From: Oscillospiraceae bacterium
GTDB taxonomy: Bacteria; Bacillota; Clostridia; Oscillospirales; Ruminococcaceae
Reading direction: 5' to 3'
Length of the DNA stretch: 64,000 nucleotides
Assembly: GCA_017545185.1 (NCBI GenBank)
Contig: JAFWQJ010000029.1
Location: forward strand, 1 to 64,000
Shown: one piece after another, positions 7,881 through 16,438 of the stretch
Position numbering within the stretch: position 1 is the first letter of the stretch
Layout of the letters: the number at the start of each line of letters is the position of its first letter
Notes under the pieces: generated by a model
What the model was told of the DNA's origin: nothing
Database searches by the model: none
What the model saw: only the letters and a program-made list of their open reading frames with translations
Program-made: the position numbers and the translations under genes

Positions 7881-10140
7881 TTCGCACCTCAATTGCAGCA
7901 CTGACAAGGTTTTTCAGGCTCGGAATCGTTTCTTCATTGCCTCTGGTTTTGAGCCCGCAGTCGGGATTCACCCAGAGTTTTTCTGCGGGAATACGTGCTT
8001 TCATCTTGCCGATCACTGCCTTAATCTCCTCTTTCGACGGTACGCGCGGCGAATGGATATCATACACACCCGGACCAACCTCTGTGCGGAAATTGTTTTC
8101 CTTCAGAACATCGAGAATCGTCAAATCGGAACGTGATGCCTCAAAGGTGATGACATCCGCATCCATATCGTCAATGTCACGGATAATATCGGCAAATTCA
8201 CTGTAGCACATATGCGTATGGATTTGCGTTTCCGGTTTTACGCCGCTGTGGACATACCGGAATGCAGGGATAGCCCAGTCGAGATAATCCTCGCGCCAAT
8301 CCGATTTGCGCAGCGGCAGTTTTTCACGCAGAGCAGCTTCATCTACCTGAATGATTTTGATGCCGTTTGCTTCCAGATCAAGCACCTCCTCGCGAATTGC
8401 AAGCGCAATCTGCAAGGCGCTCTCTTTCAGGGAAATGTCCTCGCGCGGGAACGACCAGTTCAGGATCGTAACAGGACCGGTCAGCATGCCCTTCATCGGT
8501 TTATCAGTCAGACTCTGCGCATAGACAGACCAGCGCACAGTCATCGGCTTTGCACGGGAAATATCGCCCCAGACAACCGGCGGCTTGACGCAGCGCGTAC
8601 CGTAGGACTGCACCCATGCCTTTTCCGTGAAAATATAACCGTCAAGGCACTCTCCGAAATATTCGACCATGTCGTTGCGTTCAAATTCACCGTGAACCAG
8701 AACGTCCAGCCCGATCTCTTCCTGCAATCTGACGCATTCCGCGATCTTGCGCTCAATCAGGTTTTCATAATCCGCATGGGAAAGCTCACCCTTTCGGAGG
8801 GCTGTACGTGCAGATTTGACATCGGCAGTCTGCGGAAAAGAACCAATCGTCGTCGTCGGGAACAGCGGCAGGTTGAAGCGTGCTTTCTGGATTTTTTCAC
8901 GCACAACAAATGCTGGCAGGCGGACAAAATCCTGCGCAGTCAGGCTGGCAACCTTTTCTCTGACAGCATCATTTCTGCCGGAGCGTGGCTCGCTGTGCAG
9001 TACAGCATTGCGGCGGTATTCTTCTGTTTCAAGCGGATATTCCGAAACCGTAATTTTCCGGATTTCTGCAAGTTCTGTAAGTTTTTCCTCTGCGTATGCA
9101 AAATGCTTTTTATAACTATCTGCAAGCTTTGTTTCATTGCTAAGCGTACACGGCACATGAAGCAGCGAACACGATGTATTCAGAACGATTTTTTCAGTAT
9201 GCTTTTTCAGCTCATCCAGAATCAGCAGCGTTGAAGCATAGTGATTGCGCCAGATGTTCTTGCCGTTGACAACACCTGCAAATAGCATTTTATCTTTTGG
9301 AAAACCGTTTGCCTGCACAAGCGCAAGCGACTGTTTGCCTTCAATAAAATCCAGTCCGACGCCATCGAAATCAAGGCTGCACAAGTCCTGATAGCAGTCG
9401 CGGACATCACCGAAATAGGTCTGCGCCAGCACCTTAACACTGCCCTTATTCGGCAAAATCTTTTCGTACAGCGAAGTGAAAAGCTGAATATCTTCCTCAG
9501 TCAGATCTTTAACCAGAGAGGGCTCATCAAACTGTACCCATTCCGCACCGAGCGCATTAAATTTTATGAGAATCGCTGAATATGCTTCGGCAGTTTGTTC
9601 GATGAAATCAGCGGCAGTTTTTGTTCCCATATAGCGCGACAGCTTTAGAAATGTGAATGCACCGATGATGACCGGCTTTGTTTTGATGCCGTTTTCCAGT
9701 GCTTCTTTAAACAGATCAAACGGCTTTGTTCCGACAAGAGAAATCGTCGTCTCATCATCGATTTCTGGAACCATGTAGTGATAATTGGTATTATACCATT
9801 TTTTCATTGCAAGCGCCTTGACATCGCCCTTTTCGCCCTGGTAACCGCGTGCTGCCGCGAAGTATGTATCCAACACGGACAGTTTAAGTGCCGTATATCT
9901 TTCCGCAACAGCATTCAGCAAAAAAGCCGTATCCAGCACTCCGTCATAGAAAGAATAATCATTTGAGGGGATCAAATCAAGACCGCTGTTTTTTTGCAAA
10001 TTCAGATTAAACAGGCGGATTTCCTTTGCTTCTGCTTCCAGTTCCGCTACGGTGATCTCACCGCGAAAATATTTTTCACTTGCAAATTTCAGTTCGCGAA
10101 GATTACCGATTCTGGGATAGCCGATAATTGTTGTTTTCAT
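7867..10140 (-). CDS. metE: Cobalamin-independent methionine synthase
   Basis: A 757-residue enzyme that transfers the methyl group of methyl-THF polyglutamate to homocysteine. The N-terminus (TTIIGYPRIGNLRELKFA) and the C-terminal catalytic domain are complete. The zinc ligands are visible at HTHMCYSEF and NPDCGLKTR, and TTTIGSFPQT opens the second barrel. A LysR gene upstream on the same strand probably regulates it. I see no SAM riboswitch or T-box in the 102-base gap before it. Confidence 0.97.
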   Translation of the reverse strand: MKTTIIGYPRIGNLRELKFASEKYFRGEITVAELEAEAKEIRLFNLNLQKNSGLDLIPSNDYSFYDGVLDTAFLLNAVAERYTALKLSVLDTYFAAARGYQGEKGDVKALAMKKWYNTNYHYMVPEIDDETTISLVGTKPFDLFKEALENGIKTKPVIIGAFTFLKLSRYMGTKTAADFIEQTAEAYSAILIKFNALGAEWVQFDEPSLVKDLTEEDIQLFTSLYEKILPNKGSVKVLAQTYFGDVRDCYQDLCSLDFDGVGLDFIEGKQSLALVQANGFPKDKMLFAGVVNGKNIWRNHYASTLLILDELKKHTEKIVLNTSCSLLHVPCTLSNETKLADSYKKHFAYAEEKLTELAEIRKITVSEYPLETEEYRRNAVLHSEPRSGRNDAVREKVASLTAQDFVRLPAFVVREKIQKARFNLPLFPTTTIGSFPQTADVKSARTALRKGELSHADYENLIERKIAECVRLQEEIGLDVLVHGEFERNDMVEYFGECLDGYIFTEKAWVQSYGTRCVKPPVVWGDISRAKPMTVRWSVYAQSLTDKPMKGMLTGPVTILNWSFPREDISLKESALQIALAIREEVLDLEANGIKIIQVDEAALREKLPLRKSDWREDYLDWAIPAFRYVHSGVKPETQIHTHMCYSEFADIIRDIDDMDADVITFEASRSDLTILDVLKENNFRTEVGPGVYDIHSPRVPSKEEIKAVIGKMKARIPAEKLWVNPDCGLKTRGNEETIPSLKNLVSAAIEVRNENS

Positions 10141-10174
10141 TTCCGATTCCTCCGATATGATTTATGATAGGCTT

Positions 10175-10204
10175 ATTATACCATATTGGTCAGAAATGTG
10201 TTAA
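10175..10204 (-). promoter_or_regulatory. metE promoter
   Basis: Minus strand TTAACA (10204-10199), 18-base spacer, TATAAT (10180-10175), about 35 bases before metE. It lies in the short gap behind lysR, where a LysR-type activator would be expected to bind upstream. Confidence 0.65.
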
Positions 10205-10242
10205 TATCAAATATTCATGCTATTCCATAGTCAAAAGCTATA

Positions 10243-11154
10243 TCAGAGTGAACAGTTTGCTATATAGCTTTCCAGATGTTCCAGATACCGCCGCGTGATG
10301 TCATTCATCGGCCGGTCTGTGGTTACAATATATCCGATCTCCATGATCTCATCGCTCTCCAGCGGAATGGAAACGATATTACTGCCGTTCAGGTCTTCGC
10401 TCAGGATACCGGATGAAATTGTGTAGCCATCGAGACCGATCAGCAGATTGAACAACGTCGCACGGTCTGAGACAACAATATTTTTCGGGCTTTCCGCTGT
10501 GATATGCAGTTCCTCTGCAAAGTAAAACGAATTTTTTACACCCTGATCATAGGTCAGACGCGGAAAGGCTTTCAGGTCATCAAGCGTCACCGATTTTCTG
10601 CCGACCAGCGGATTGCTTCGGCTGACAAACACATGTGGTTTTGCCGTGAACAGCGATTCAAATTTCAGTTCCTCGTTTTGCAGAATATGCCGGATGACCT
10701 CGCGGTTGAGACGGCTCAGATAGAGTACGCCGATATCGCTGCGGTGCGTGCGCACATCCTCGATGATCTCCGCGGTTTTCAGTTCACGAAGCGTAAACTC
10801 GTATTTGTCGCGCCCGTATTCCCGCACCAGCTCGACAAAAGCATTGACCACGAATGCATAGTGCTGTGAGGATACTGCAAACGCCCGGTTCGGCGGCGGC
10901 GCGGATTTGTATTCCCGTTCCAAAATCTCCGCCTGCTCGACAATCTGACGCGCATAGGAAAGAAATTTCGTGCCTTCTTCAGAGAGATACACTCCTCTGT
11001 TGCTGCGGTTGAAAATTATGATGCCCATTTCCTTTTCGAGCTCTGCAACCGATTTCGACAGGCTCGGCTGTGCGATGAATAGCCGCTCTGCCGCCATTGT
11101 GATTGAGCCGGTTTCTGCAATCATAATGATGTATTTTAGTTGCTGTAATGTCAT
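10243..11154 (-). CDS. LysR-family transcription regulator
   Basis: 303 residues. The winged HTH is at residues 1-60 (MTLQQLKYIIMIAETGSITMAAERLFIAQPSLSKSVAELEKEMG), followed by a periplasmic-binding-like effector domain. The start is set at MTLQQ because it has an AGGAGG site and matches the family start; the open frame continues further upstream without support. It lies immediately upstream of metE-metF on the same strand, so it is the likely methionine-pathway regulator (MetR- or CmbR-like role), an inference from position. Confidence 0.9.
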   Translation of the reverse strand: MTLQQLKYIIMIAETGSITMAAERLFIAQPSLSKSVAELEKEMGIIIFNRSNRGVYLSEEGTKFLSYARQIVEQAEILEREYKSAPPPNRAFAVSSQHYAFVVNAFVELVREYGRDKYEFTLRELKTAEIIEDVRTHRSDIGVLYLSRLNREVIRHILQNEELKFESLFTAKPHVFVSRSNPLVGRKSVTLDDLKAFPRLTYDQGVKNSFYFAEELHITAESPKNIVVSDRATLFNLLIGLDGYTISSGILSEDLNGSNIVSIPLESDEIMEIGYIVTTDRPMNDITRRYLEHLESYIANCSL

Positions 11155-11232
11155 ACTATGCCTCCTTCCGGCTGGATCTATTATAACACATGAAGCGCGA
11201 AAAAACAAGAGAATCACAAATGCGAAATATAA

Positions 11233-11556
11233 AAAACGCCTGCAATCAATGCAGACCGCAATTTCTCTATATTCTCTACCCGATGTACCCTCTCCCGGCG
11301 AGTTCTTGCATCTCGGCGCAGAATGCAATTTCCTGTGTCAATGTTTTCAGTGAGGGGTTGCCCATTCTGGTCCGAGGTGTCCGACGGATTTCTTTTGGTA
11401 TGACAACTCTGCCGAGGTCGTCGATTCTTCTCACAATACCGGTTGCTTTCATCTTGTGCCTCCTGTTTTGATTTCGCTATTTGGGGATAGCTTCGCTTTT
11501 CAAAGCTACCGGTATTGTTTGCCGTGGACGGAAGAATATGCATTGAAATTATTTCC
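11233..11556 (-). repeat. AbrB-element copy C (full length)
   Basis: Upstream segment (agctaccggtattgtttgcc and atgcattgaa on the plus strand, about 11500-11550), a small stem TAGCTT/AAGCTA in the leader, the AbrB-like gene and a weakened 3' hairpin (CGCCTGC...GCAG). It separates lysR from the decayed kinase locus. Confidence 0.65.
11276..11452 (-). CDS. Short AbrB/SpoVT-type DNA-binding protein, copy C
   Basis: Exactly 58 codons, like copies A and E. The domain TGIVRRIDDLGRVVIPKEIRR is intact, followed by TPRTRMGNPSLKTLTQ and the shared ending ELAGRGYIG. The I-to-T and EGD-to-MGN changes hit positions otherwise conserved, so it may be drifting. A ribosome site (AGGAGG) is present. Confidence 0.55.
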   Translation of the reverse strand: MKATGIVRRIDDLGRVVIPKEIRRTPRTRMGNPSLKTLTQEIAFCAEMQELAGRGYIG

Positions 11557-11637
11557 CACGTATTCTGCATGACCGTACAGTATATCCTTGGATTTCATCA
11601 TGTTCACTGTTCAAATACACATCATCCGCAGACTATG

Positions 11638-12744
11638 TCAGTTCAGCGGCAGCTTCACTGCAAAGCCGATCACGCCGTCGTCAGCCTTGTATGCTTTAAT
11701 GCTGCCCCTGTGCCGCTCAGCGATCGACTGCGCAATGGAAAGCCCGATGCCGAAGCCGGAGCCTGCCGTTCTGGCGGTATCCTCGCGGTAAAAGTGTTCA
11801 AACAGGCGGTCAAGTTTGATGTTCTCAACATTCCGGCAGGTATTTGTGACAGTCTGCGTCAGGTGCTGTTTCCGTGACAGCGCAGCATGAATGCTGCCGC
11901 CTGCATCGCAGTATTTCACGGCATTGTCAAGCAGGATCGCCGTGAGCTGGCGCAGCTCCGCTTCATTGCCGCAGCAGTGCAGACTGGGCGCGATCTCTGC
12001 CGTCAGTTCCTTTCCGCACATCGCCGCAAGCTCCTCAAACTCCGAAACGGTATCCTGCACCGCATCGGACAGCGCATAGTCAGCCGCCTGAACCTGCTCC
12101 GTTTCCTCATCCATGTGCGAGAGCGCCACAAGGCGGTTCACCAGCTTACTCATGCGCTCGCCCTCTGTGCGGATGTCGTCCAGTCACTCGTTTTGCCCAA
12201 GCTCAGATTCCGCGATGTCGATGTTCGTCAGAATCAGTGTCAGCGGCGTTTTCAGCTCATGGTTCGCGTCCGTGATAAACTGTCTCTGCTTCCGGTAGCT
12301 TTCCTCCGCGGAACGGACAACGAACCGTGACAGCACGATAATCAGCCCCAGAATGGCAAGACTGCAGAGGACGAAAATGCTGACCGTCGAACGCATGAAA
12401 TCCGCTGCGGTCGCACGGTGATTCTGATTGCTGATAAAAATAATCTGCCGCACACCGTCTGTTTCGTACAGCTTATAACGGAAGTCGCCAAACCAGCCGC
12501 GTTCTTTTCCCTTTTTCAGAACGGCAGCAGCGCTGCGCTCAATATCCTGCGCAGAAACATCCGAGATGAACTCCGTGCTGCTGCTCTGCACGGAGCCGTC
12601 CGCGTTCAGTGTGATCGTATAAAACCGCGTGACAAAAGGCGTTTCCGTATTGAAAAAAGCAGGCAGCGGCTTTATATGCTCTGATGCAGAATCTATCGGC
12701 TCGGGAAAGCTGCCGCCGTTTTCGGAAAGCACATCCGCAAACAT
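11638..12744 (-). pseudogene. Sensor histidine kinase broken by a nonsense codon
   Basis: Two pieces in one frame. The first (12744-12187) has an extracytoplasmic segment, one membrane helix and the H-box RQFITDANHELKTPLTLIL. The second (12183-11638) has the N-box (LLDNAVKYCDAGG) and G-box (GSGFGIGLSIA). They are separated by TGA at 12186-12184, where relatives usually have Trp (EWLDDIRTEGERM). The N-terminus also lacks the usual first membrane helix and no ribosome site is evident. It is therefore a truncated kinase with a later point nonsense. No response regulator remains beside it. Confidence 0.8.
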
Positions 12745-12756
12745 ATTCTCTATGAA

Positions 12757-13316
12757 TTGAAGCTGCTGCTCGGCGATACGGCACAGCAGGATTACAGCAG
12801 CGGGCTTTCCGAGCTGGACAGCGCCTTACAGGAAGCGTACAATTCTTATGCAGAAGCATTGAACACCCGTCACAGTTCAAACGGGACAAAAACAGCGGAG
12901 AACAATCAGAGGAATCAGGCAGCGAGCGAAAGCATCCGGACAAAGGCGAAATGCCCGAAGGTTTTGATCCCGAAAACTTTGACCCTTCGCAGTTCAGCGA
13001 AAAAATGCCGGTGGGCTTTGATTCGTCCAAATTCAGCGGTGAAAAGCCGAACCGTTCTTCCAACTCGGAAGGCGATGAAACAAAGAAAGATTCTGATTCA
13101 TCCGAATTCAGCAGACGCAGTTCGGGCAGCAGCAAATATACCCTGACCGGCGAGCAGGAGGAGCTGCGCATTCCGGTCAGGACGACGGTCACAACGGCGA
13201 CGGACGTCGAAACGGATTTTGATGTGCTGAAATCCGGCGAAAATATCTAGTGCAGCATCGAAACGGACAGCAACGGAAAGGTCCTCATCACATCTGTTCA
13301 GATCATGGAAGCGTGA
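12757..13316 (+). pseudogene. Decayed acidic secreted-type protein with an MPEGFD segment
   Basis: Coding signal switches frame near 12930-12950: it reads ELDSALQEAYNSYAEALN in the first frame, then PDKGEMPEGFDPENFDPSQF in another. A TAG at 13248 interrupts the end, after which the frame continues CSIETDSNGKVLITSVQIMEA to TGA. The middle is rich in Ser, Asp, Glu and Lys, and the end forms a small beta domain (IPVRTTVTTATDVETDFDVL). The family is not named with confidence. The MPEGFD motif is shared with the CotH protein at 53.7 kb. Confidence 0.6.
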
Positions 13317-13323
13317 GAAAGCT

Positions 13324-14186
13324 ATGGCAAACGATACGACCATTTTCATGCAGAGCGACGGCTATATCGTTACAAATGCCCACGTGATCTACGATACCGA
13401 AAGCGAATATAAAATGGGCAAGGCGACATCGGTCAGCGTGATCATGGGCGAGAATCACGATGAGGAATGCGAAGCCGAGATCATCGGCTATGACATTCAG
13501 ACGAATCTTGCCGTGCTGAAGATCGACGCAGAAGGTCTGACACCTGCAGAATTCGGCAACAGCGATGATCTGCAGGTCGGCGAGCTGGTCGTGGCGATCG
13601 GAAATCCGCTCGGATTTGAGCTTTACGGCACAACGACCTGCGGCATCGCTTCCGCGAAAAACCGCGAAGTGCAGCTTGAGGACAGAACCATGACACTGAT
13701 CCAGACAGATGCGGAGATCAATTCCGGGAACTCCGGCGGCATGCTGCTCAATTCCTACGGCCAGGTCATCGGCATCAACTCTCTGAAAGGAGTTCTTCTT
13801 ATGGTGAGGCAAGCGTGGAAGGCCTTGGATTTGCCATTCCGATCAACGATGCAGCGGAGATCATCGCATCCCTGATTAATGACGGCTATGTGGCCGGTAG
13901 ACCGCTGCTCGGTATAACCGGCACAACGATCATGGAAGAAATGACATAGCTTTATCATCTTCCGCAGGGCATATATGTTTACAGCGTGTCTGAAAACAGC
14001 GCAGCAGGATTGCAGCAGGGTGATGTCATCACTGCAATCAACGACACGGAGGTCACCACAATGGACGAACTGAACGAGCAGAAGAATCTGTATAAAGCTG
14101 GTGAAACCGTCACACTGCGCATCAGCCGCAGCGGCGAGAGCATGGATGTGCAGGTCACGCTACAGGAAAGCAGAAAGGAGGAATGA
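13324..14186 (+). pseudogene. HtrA/DegP-type serine protease remnant
   Basis: The trypsin-like core with the triad regions is present: His in VTNAHVI, Asp in YDIQTNLAVLKID, Ser in INSGNSGGMLL. A one-base loss near 13790 moves the frame to SYGEASVEGLGFAIPIND, and TAG at 13947 precedes the PDZ domain (IYVYSVSENSAAGLQQGDVITAIND). The signal or membrane N-terminus is missing. In intact form it would be an envelope protein-quality protease. Three lesions make a functional product unlikely. Confidence 0.85.
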
Positions 14187-14208
14187 TATCCGTACAATCA
14201 AAACAACG

Positions 14209-14241
14209 AACCCGCAGTTCCTATTCTCGGAACTGCGGGTT
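14209..14241 (+). terminator. Terminator after the HtrA remnant
   Basis: Stem AACCCGCAGTTCC/GGAACTGCGGGTT, 13 base pairs, followed by GTTTA. Confidence 0.7.
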
Positions 14242-14270
14242 GTTTATGGAGCAAATGGGACAGCCCAAAC

Positions 14271-14395
14271 CGCCGCCTGACATCAAATCAGACGGCGTTT
14301 TTTCTATGTCCTCTACCCGATGTACTCTCTCACGACGATCTTCTGTATCCCGGAGCAGAATGTGAGTTCTTGTGTCAAATTTTTCAGTGAATGTC
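14271..14395 (-). repeat. AbrB-element copy D (truncated)
   Basis: Carries the hairpin (CGCCGCCTGA/TCAGACGGCG) and the last third of the AbrB-like frame (NLTQELTFCSGIQKIVVREYIG then stop). The DNA-binding half and upstream segment are gone. It ends about 25 bases from the Spo0A-like gene. Confidence 0.6.
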
Positions 14396-14422
14396 CTGCT
14401 GCACCGGATGATGTACAATGCA

Positions 14423-14899
14423 CTATTCAACAGCTGAATTTGCAGCTGAGGAGCCAGTACCCACTGTGGGTTCTCGAAAAGAGTCATTACCGATTTCCGA
14501 TTCCAACCGGAGCGTTTCCATAGCCATTGCCAGCACCTCAGAAATATAGGGCTTTCTCGTATGATAATAGAAAACGGACTGCAATTTATCCGGATCATTT
14601 TGAGCAGCCGATTCAATTGCAGAACGAATATTCCGCTCGACAGCGTTCGGTGTGGTGTTATAGACTGCTGCAACCGCAGGATATAACAGATTTGTCAGCG
14701 AAGAAAGCAAATGGGGATTGTTCTTTCCGAACACAATCGCAGTTATCAGATAAGAATACCCTTTCAGGTGCGAACGGATACACATTTTCCTGACAAATCG
14801 GGTTGCTGCCAGTTCAGTACAATCAGTTTGTGCTATGCGGCTGCAGCAGATACAGCTTTCATTCGGACGATCCGTTAAAAATGAGATAAATGGTAACAT
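14423..14899 (-). CDS. Stand-alone Spo0A C-terminal-domain regulator
   Basis: 158 residues from MLPFISFLTD, chosen for its AAGGAG site. Residues about 45-110 match the Spo0A effector domain: HLKGYSYLITAIVFG, LLSSLTNLLYPAVAAVYNTTPNAVERNIRSAIE. No phosphoacceptor receiver domain precedes it; instead there is a short N-terminal part with CICC. It is thus a constitutive or differently controlled DNA-binding relative of the sporulation master regulator. Its targets may include 0A-box-like sites. It starts divergently from the next plus-strand gene. Confidence 0.8.
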   Translation of the reverse strand: MLPFISFLTDRPNESCICCSRIAQTDCTELAATRFVRKMCIRSHLKGYSYLITAIVFGKNNPHLLSSLTNLLYPAVAAVYNTTPNAVERNIRSAIESAAQNDPDKLQSVFYYHTRKPYISEVLAMAMETLRLESEIGNDSFREPTVGTGSSAANSAVE

Positions 14900-14987
14900 T
14901 GACTTCTCCTTGTTTTTTATTATATGAGCACACATATCGCGTGTGCGGCATACCGTTGAATTCGTTCATAGGAATCAATTCTGACAG

Positions 14988-15016
14988 TTGACATTTGAAT
15001 ATGAATATGCTATAAT
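14988..15016 (+). promoter_or_regulatory. Promoter of the coiled-coil HTH gene
   Basis: TTGACA, 17-base spacer, TATAAT, followed by an AT-rich leader of about 120 bases. Confidence 0.7.
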
Positions 15017-15145
15017 ATATATCGCCTATGTAGGAATTCGTATCCCCTTGCTTTATCTATTATACAGATTTGCAGCACAATTCGCAAGATCAGAAAAGTA
15101 TCATTTATGTATCAAATTATGAAACGAAAAGGAGATATACATACC

Positions 15146-15613
15146 ATGGAAATCGAAAAAATGAAACGAAAGACAATCAAAAGACTAAAAGAGATCAAAT
15201 CAGAGCAAGGACTAACGATTTCCAAGATTATGGATCTTCTGGAAGAACGCGGCCAGTTCGTATCGGAATCCACAATCAAGCGCGTTTTTGCGGATGGTTC
15301 TGAGGAGCAGAGCTTTCGGTATCAGGATAGTATCGCACCGATCGCCGATGTCTTGCTCGATATCTATGGTGATACCAGTAAACTTGAGGATGCAGATTCT
15401 TTGCGTCATATTATTCGCGAAAAGAATAAGCTGATCGAGTTCCTGATGATAAAACTGGATGAGAAAGAAACTGAATTTGAATCTCGCAAAATAATGTATG
15501 AAGAACGCAAAAATATCTACGATAATAATATCGCCCGTCTGGAAAAGCAGATTGAAAGAAAAGATGCGATGATCGAGCGCCTGTTGAATGCCTACCTGCC
15601 TGCTGCTGATTAA
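15146..15613 (+). CDS. Small HTH and coiled-coil protein
   Basis: 155 residues from MEIEKMKRK, with AAGGAG upstream; the frame opens 13 codons earlier but without a better site. Residues 5-85 look like a helix-turn-helix (LTISKIMDLLEERGQFVSESTIKRVFADGSEEQSFRY). Residues 90-150 form a charged coiled coil. Similar short proteins occur in clostridial mobile elements and plasmids, but no mobility gene is next to it here. Likely a DNA-binding dimer of unknown role. The 257 bases after it up to the repeat hold nothing I can name. Confidence 0.65.
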   Translation: MEIEKMKRKTIKRLKEIKSEQGLTISKIMDLLEERGQFVSESTIKRVFADGSEEQSFRYQDSIAPIADVLLDIYGDTSKLEDADSLRHIIREKNKLIEFLMIKLDEKETEFESRKIMYEERKNIYDNNIARLEKQIERKDAMIERLLNAYLPAAD

Positions 15614-15870
15614 TCATGATCTGAGTCTCATCAGGTTCTGCTTCATCTTTTCCCTGGGGCTGATGCGAATCAACAGCAGAACCCACGCAAGCAGGTCATT
15701 CATACTTGCTACTTCAAAGATATAGCACCGATATCCTGTTCACGCCCACCTGATTTTTTAAGTCAACAGATGCATCTTAACAACGACATTTAAGTACATC
15801 CTCAGAAGTTTCTCCGGGAGCTTGTAGTAGGATAATGGCTTTTCGGGAAGATTCGTTTATCATAAGAACA

Positions 15871-16200
15871 CCGCCGCCTGACTTCCAATCAGACGGCGGT
15901 TCCTCTATATCCTCTACCCGATGTACCCTCTCCCGATAAGTTCATGCATCCCAGAGCAGAACGCGATTTCCTGTGTCAATGTTTTCAGTGAGGGGTCTCC
16001 CTCCCGGATCCGCATGGTTCTGCGAATCTCTTTTGGGATCACAACTCTGCCGAGATCGTCGATTCTTCTCACAATACCGGTTGCTTTCATTTGTGCCTCC
16101 TGTTTTGGTTTCGCTGTTTTGGGATAGCTTCGCTTTTTCAAAGCTACCGGTATTGTTTGCTGAATGAGGGAATATATACATTGACATTGTTTTCTGATGA
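15871..16200 (-). repeat. AbrB-element copy E (full length, best preserved)
   Basis: Hairpin CCGCCGCCTGA/TCAGACGGCGG (15871-15899), intact 58-codon gene, AGGAGG site, leader stem (TAGCTT/AAGCTA) and the upstream segment (accggtattgtttgct, gggaatatatacattga). It is a good reference for defining the family. Confidence 0.7.
15914..16090 (-). CDS. Short AbrB/SpoVT-type DNA-binding protein, copy E
   Basis: 58 codons: TGIVRRIDDLGRVVIPKEIRR, then TMRIREGDPSLKTLTQEIAFC and the ending ELIGRGYIG. The N-terminal DNA differs from copies A and C mostly at silent positions, which hints at past selection on the protein. SpoVT proteins normally continue GDPLEIFTD and a GAF domain; here the frame departs right after GDP. 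Confidence 0.65.
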   Translation of the reverse strand: MKATGIVRRIDDLGRVVIPKEIRRTMRIREGDPSLKTLTQEIAFCSGMHELIGRGYIG

Positions 16201-16311
16201 ATTTGCTTCCCATGTGACGCAATTCAACGGTCAGCCATATAAGCTCGTATTTGATCAATTGCCAGACTGATAAGAGCGTTTTCCATGTTTTTTTCAGATA
16301 CTATAAAACGA

Positions 16312-16335
16312 GATGCCCGGCGTTTGCCGGACATC
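16312..16335 (-). terminator. Probable terminator of the cytosolic LRR gene
   Basis: Minus-strand stem GATGTCCGGC/GCCGGGCATC followed by TCGTTTTA, about 100 bases past the stop. Confidence 0.5.
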
Positions 16336-16438
16336 CGTCTGTTTATTTAACCAAGATGCGGAAGCCAAATACGAACACAGCAGCGGTTGCTTTTCACTGT
16401 TTCAAGATGTTCCATGCCTGCATCTTTTATCAGCAATG

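Noticed and set aside
10141..10242. A SAM riboswitch or T-box before metE
   Set aside because: The gap is only 102 bases and contains a plain promoter, no T-box sequence and no terminator.
15128..15150. Ribosome site before the coiled-coil HTH gene resembles that of pET expression vectors, suggesting vector contamination
   Set aside because: The match is limited to a Shine-Dalgarno plus AT-rich spacer, and flanking sequence is native with normal promoter and repeats around it.
15146..15613. Evidence for an integrated plasmid or phage
   Set aside because: The protein type occurs in mobile elements, but no integrase, relaxase, replication or capsid gene and no attachment repeats were found nearby.
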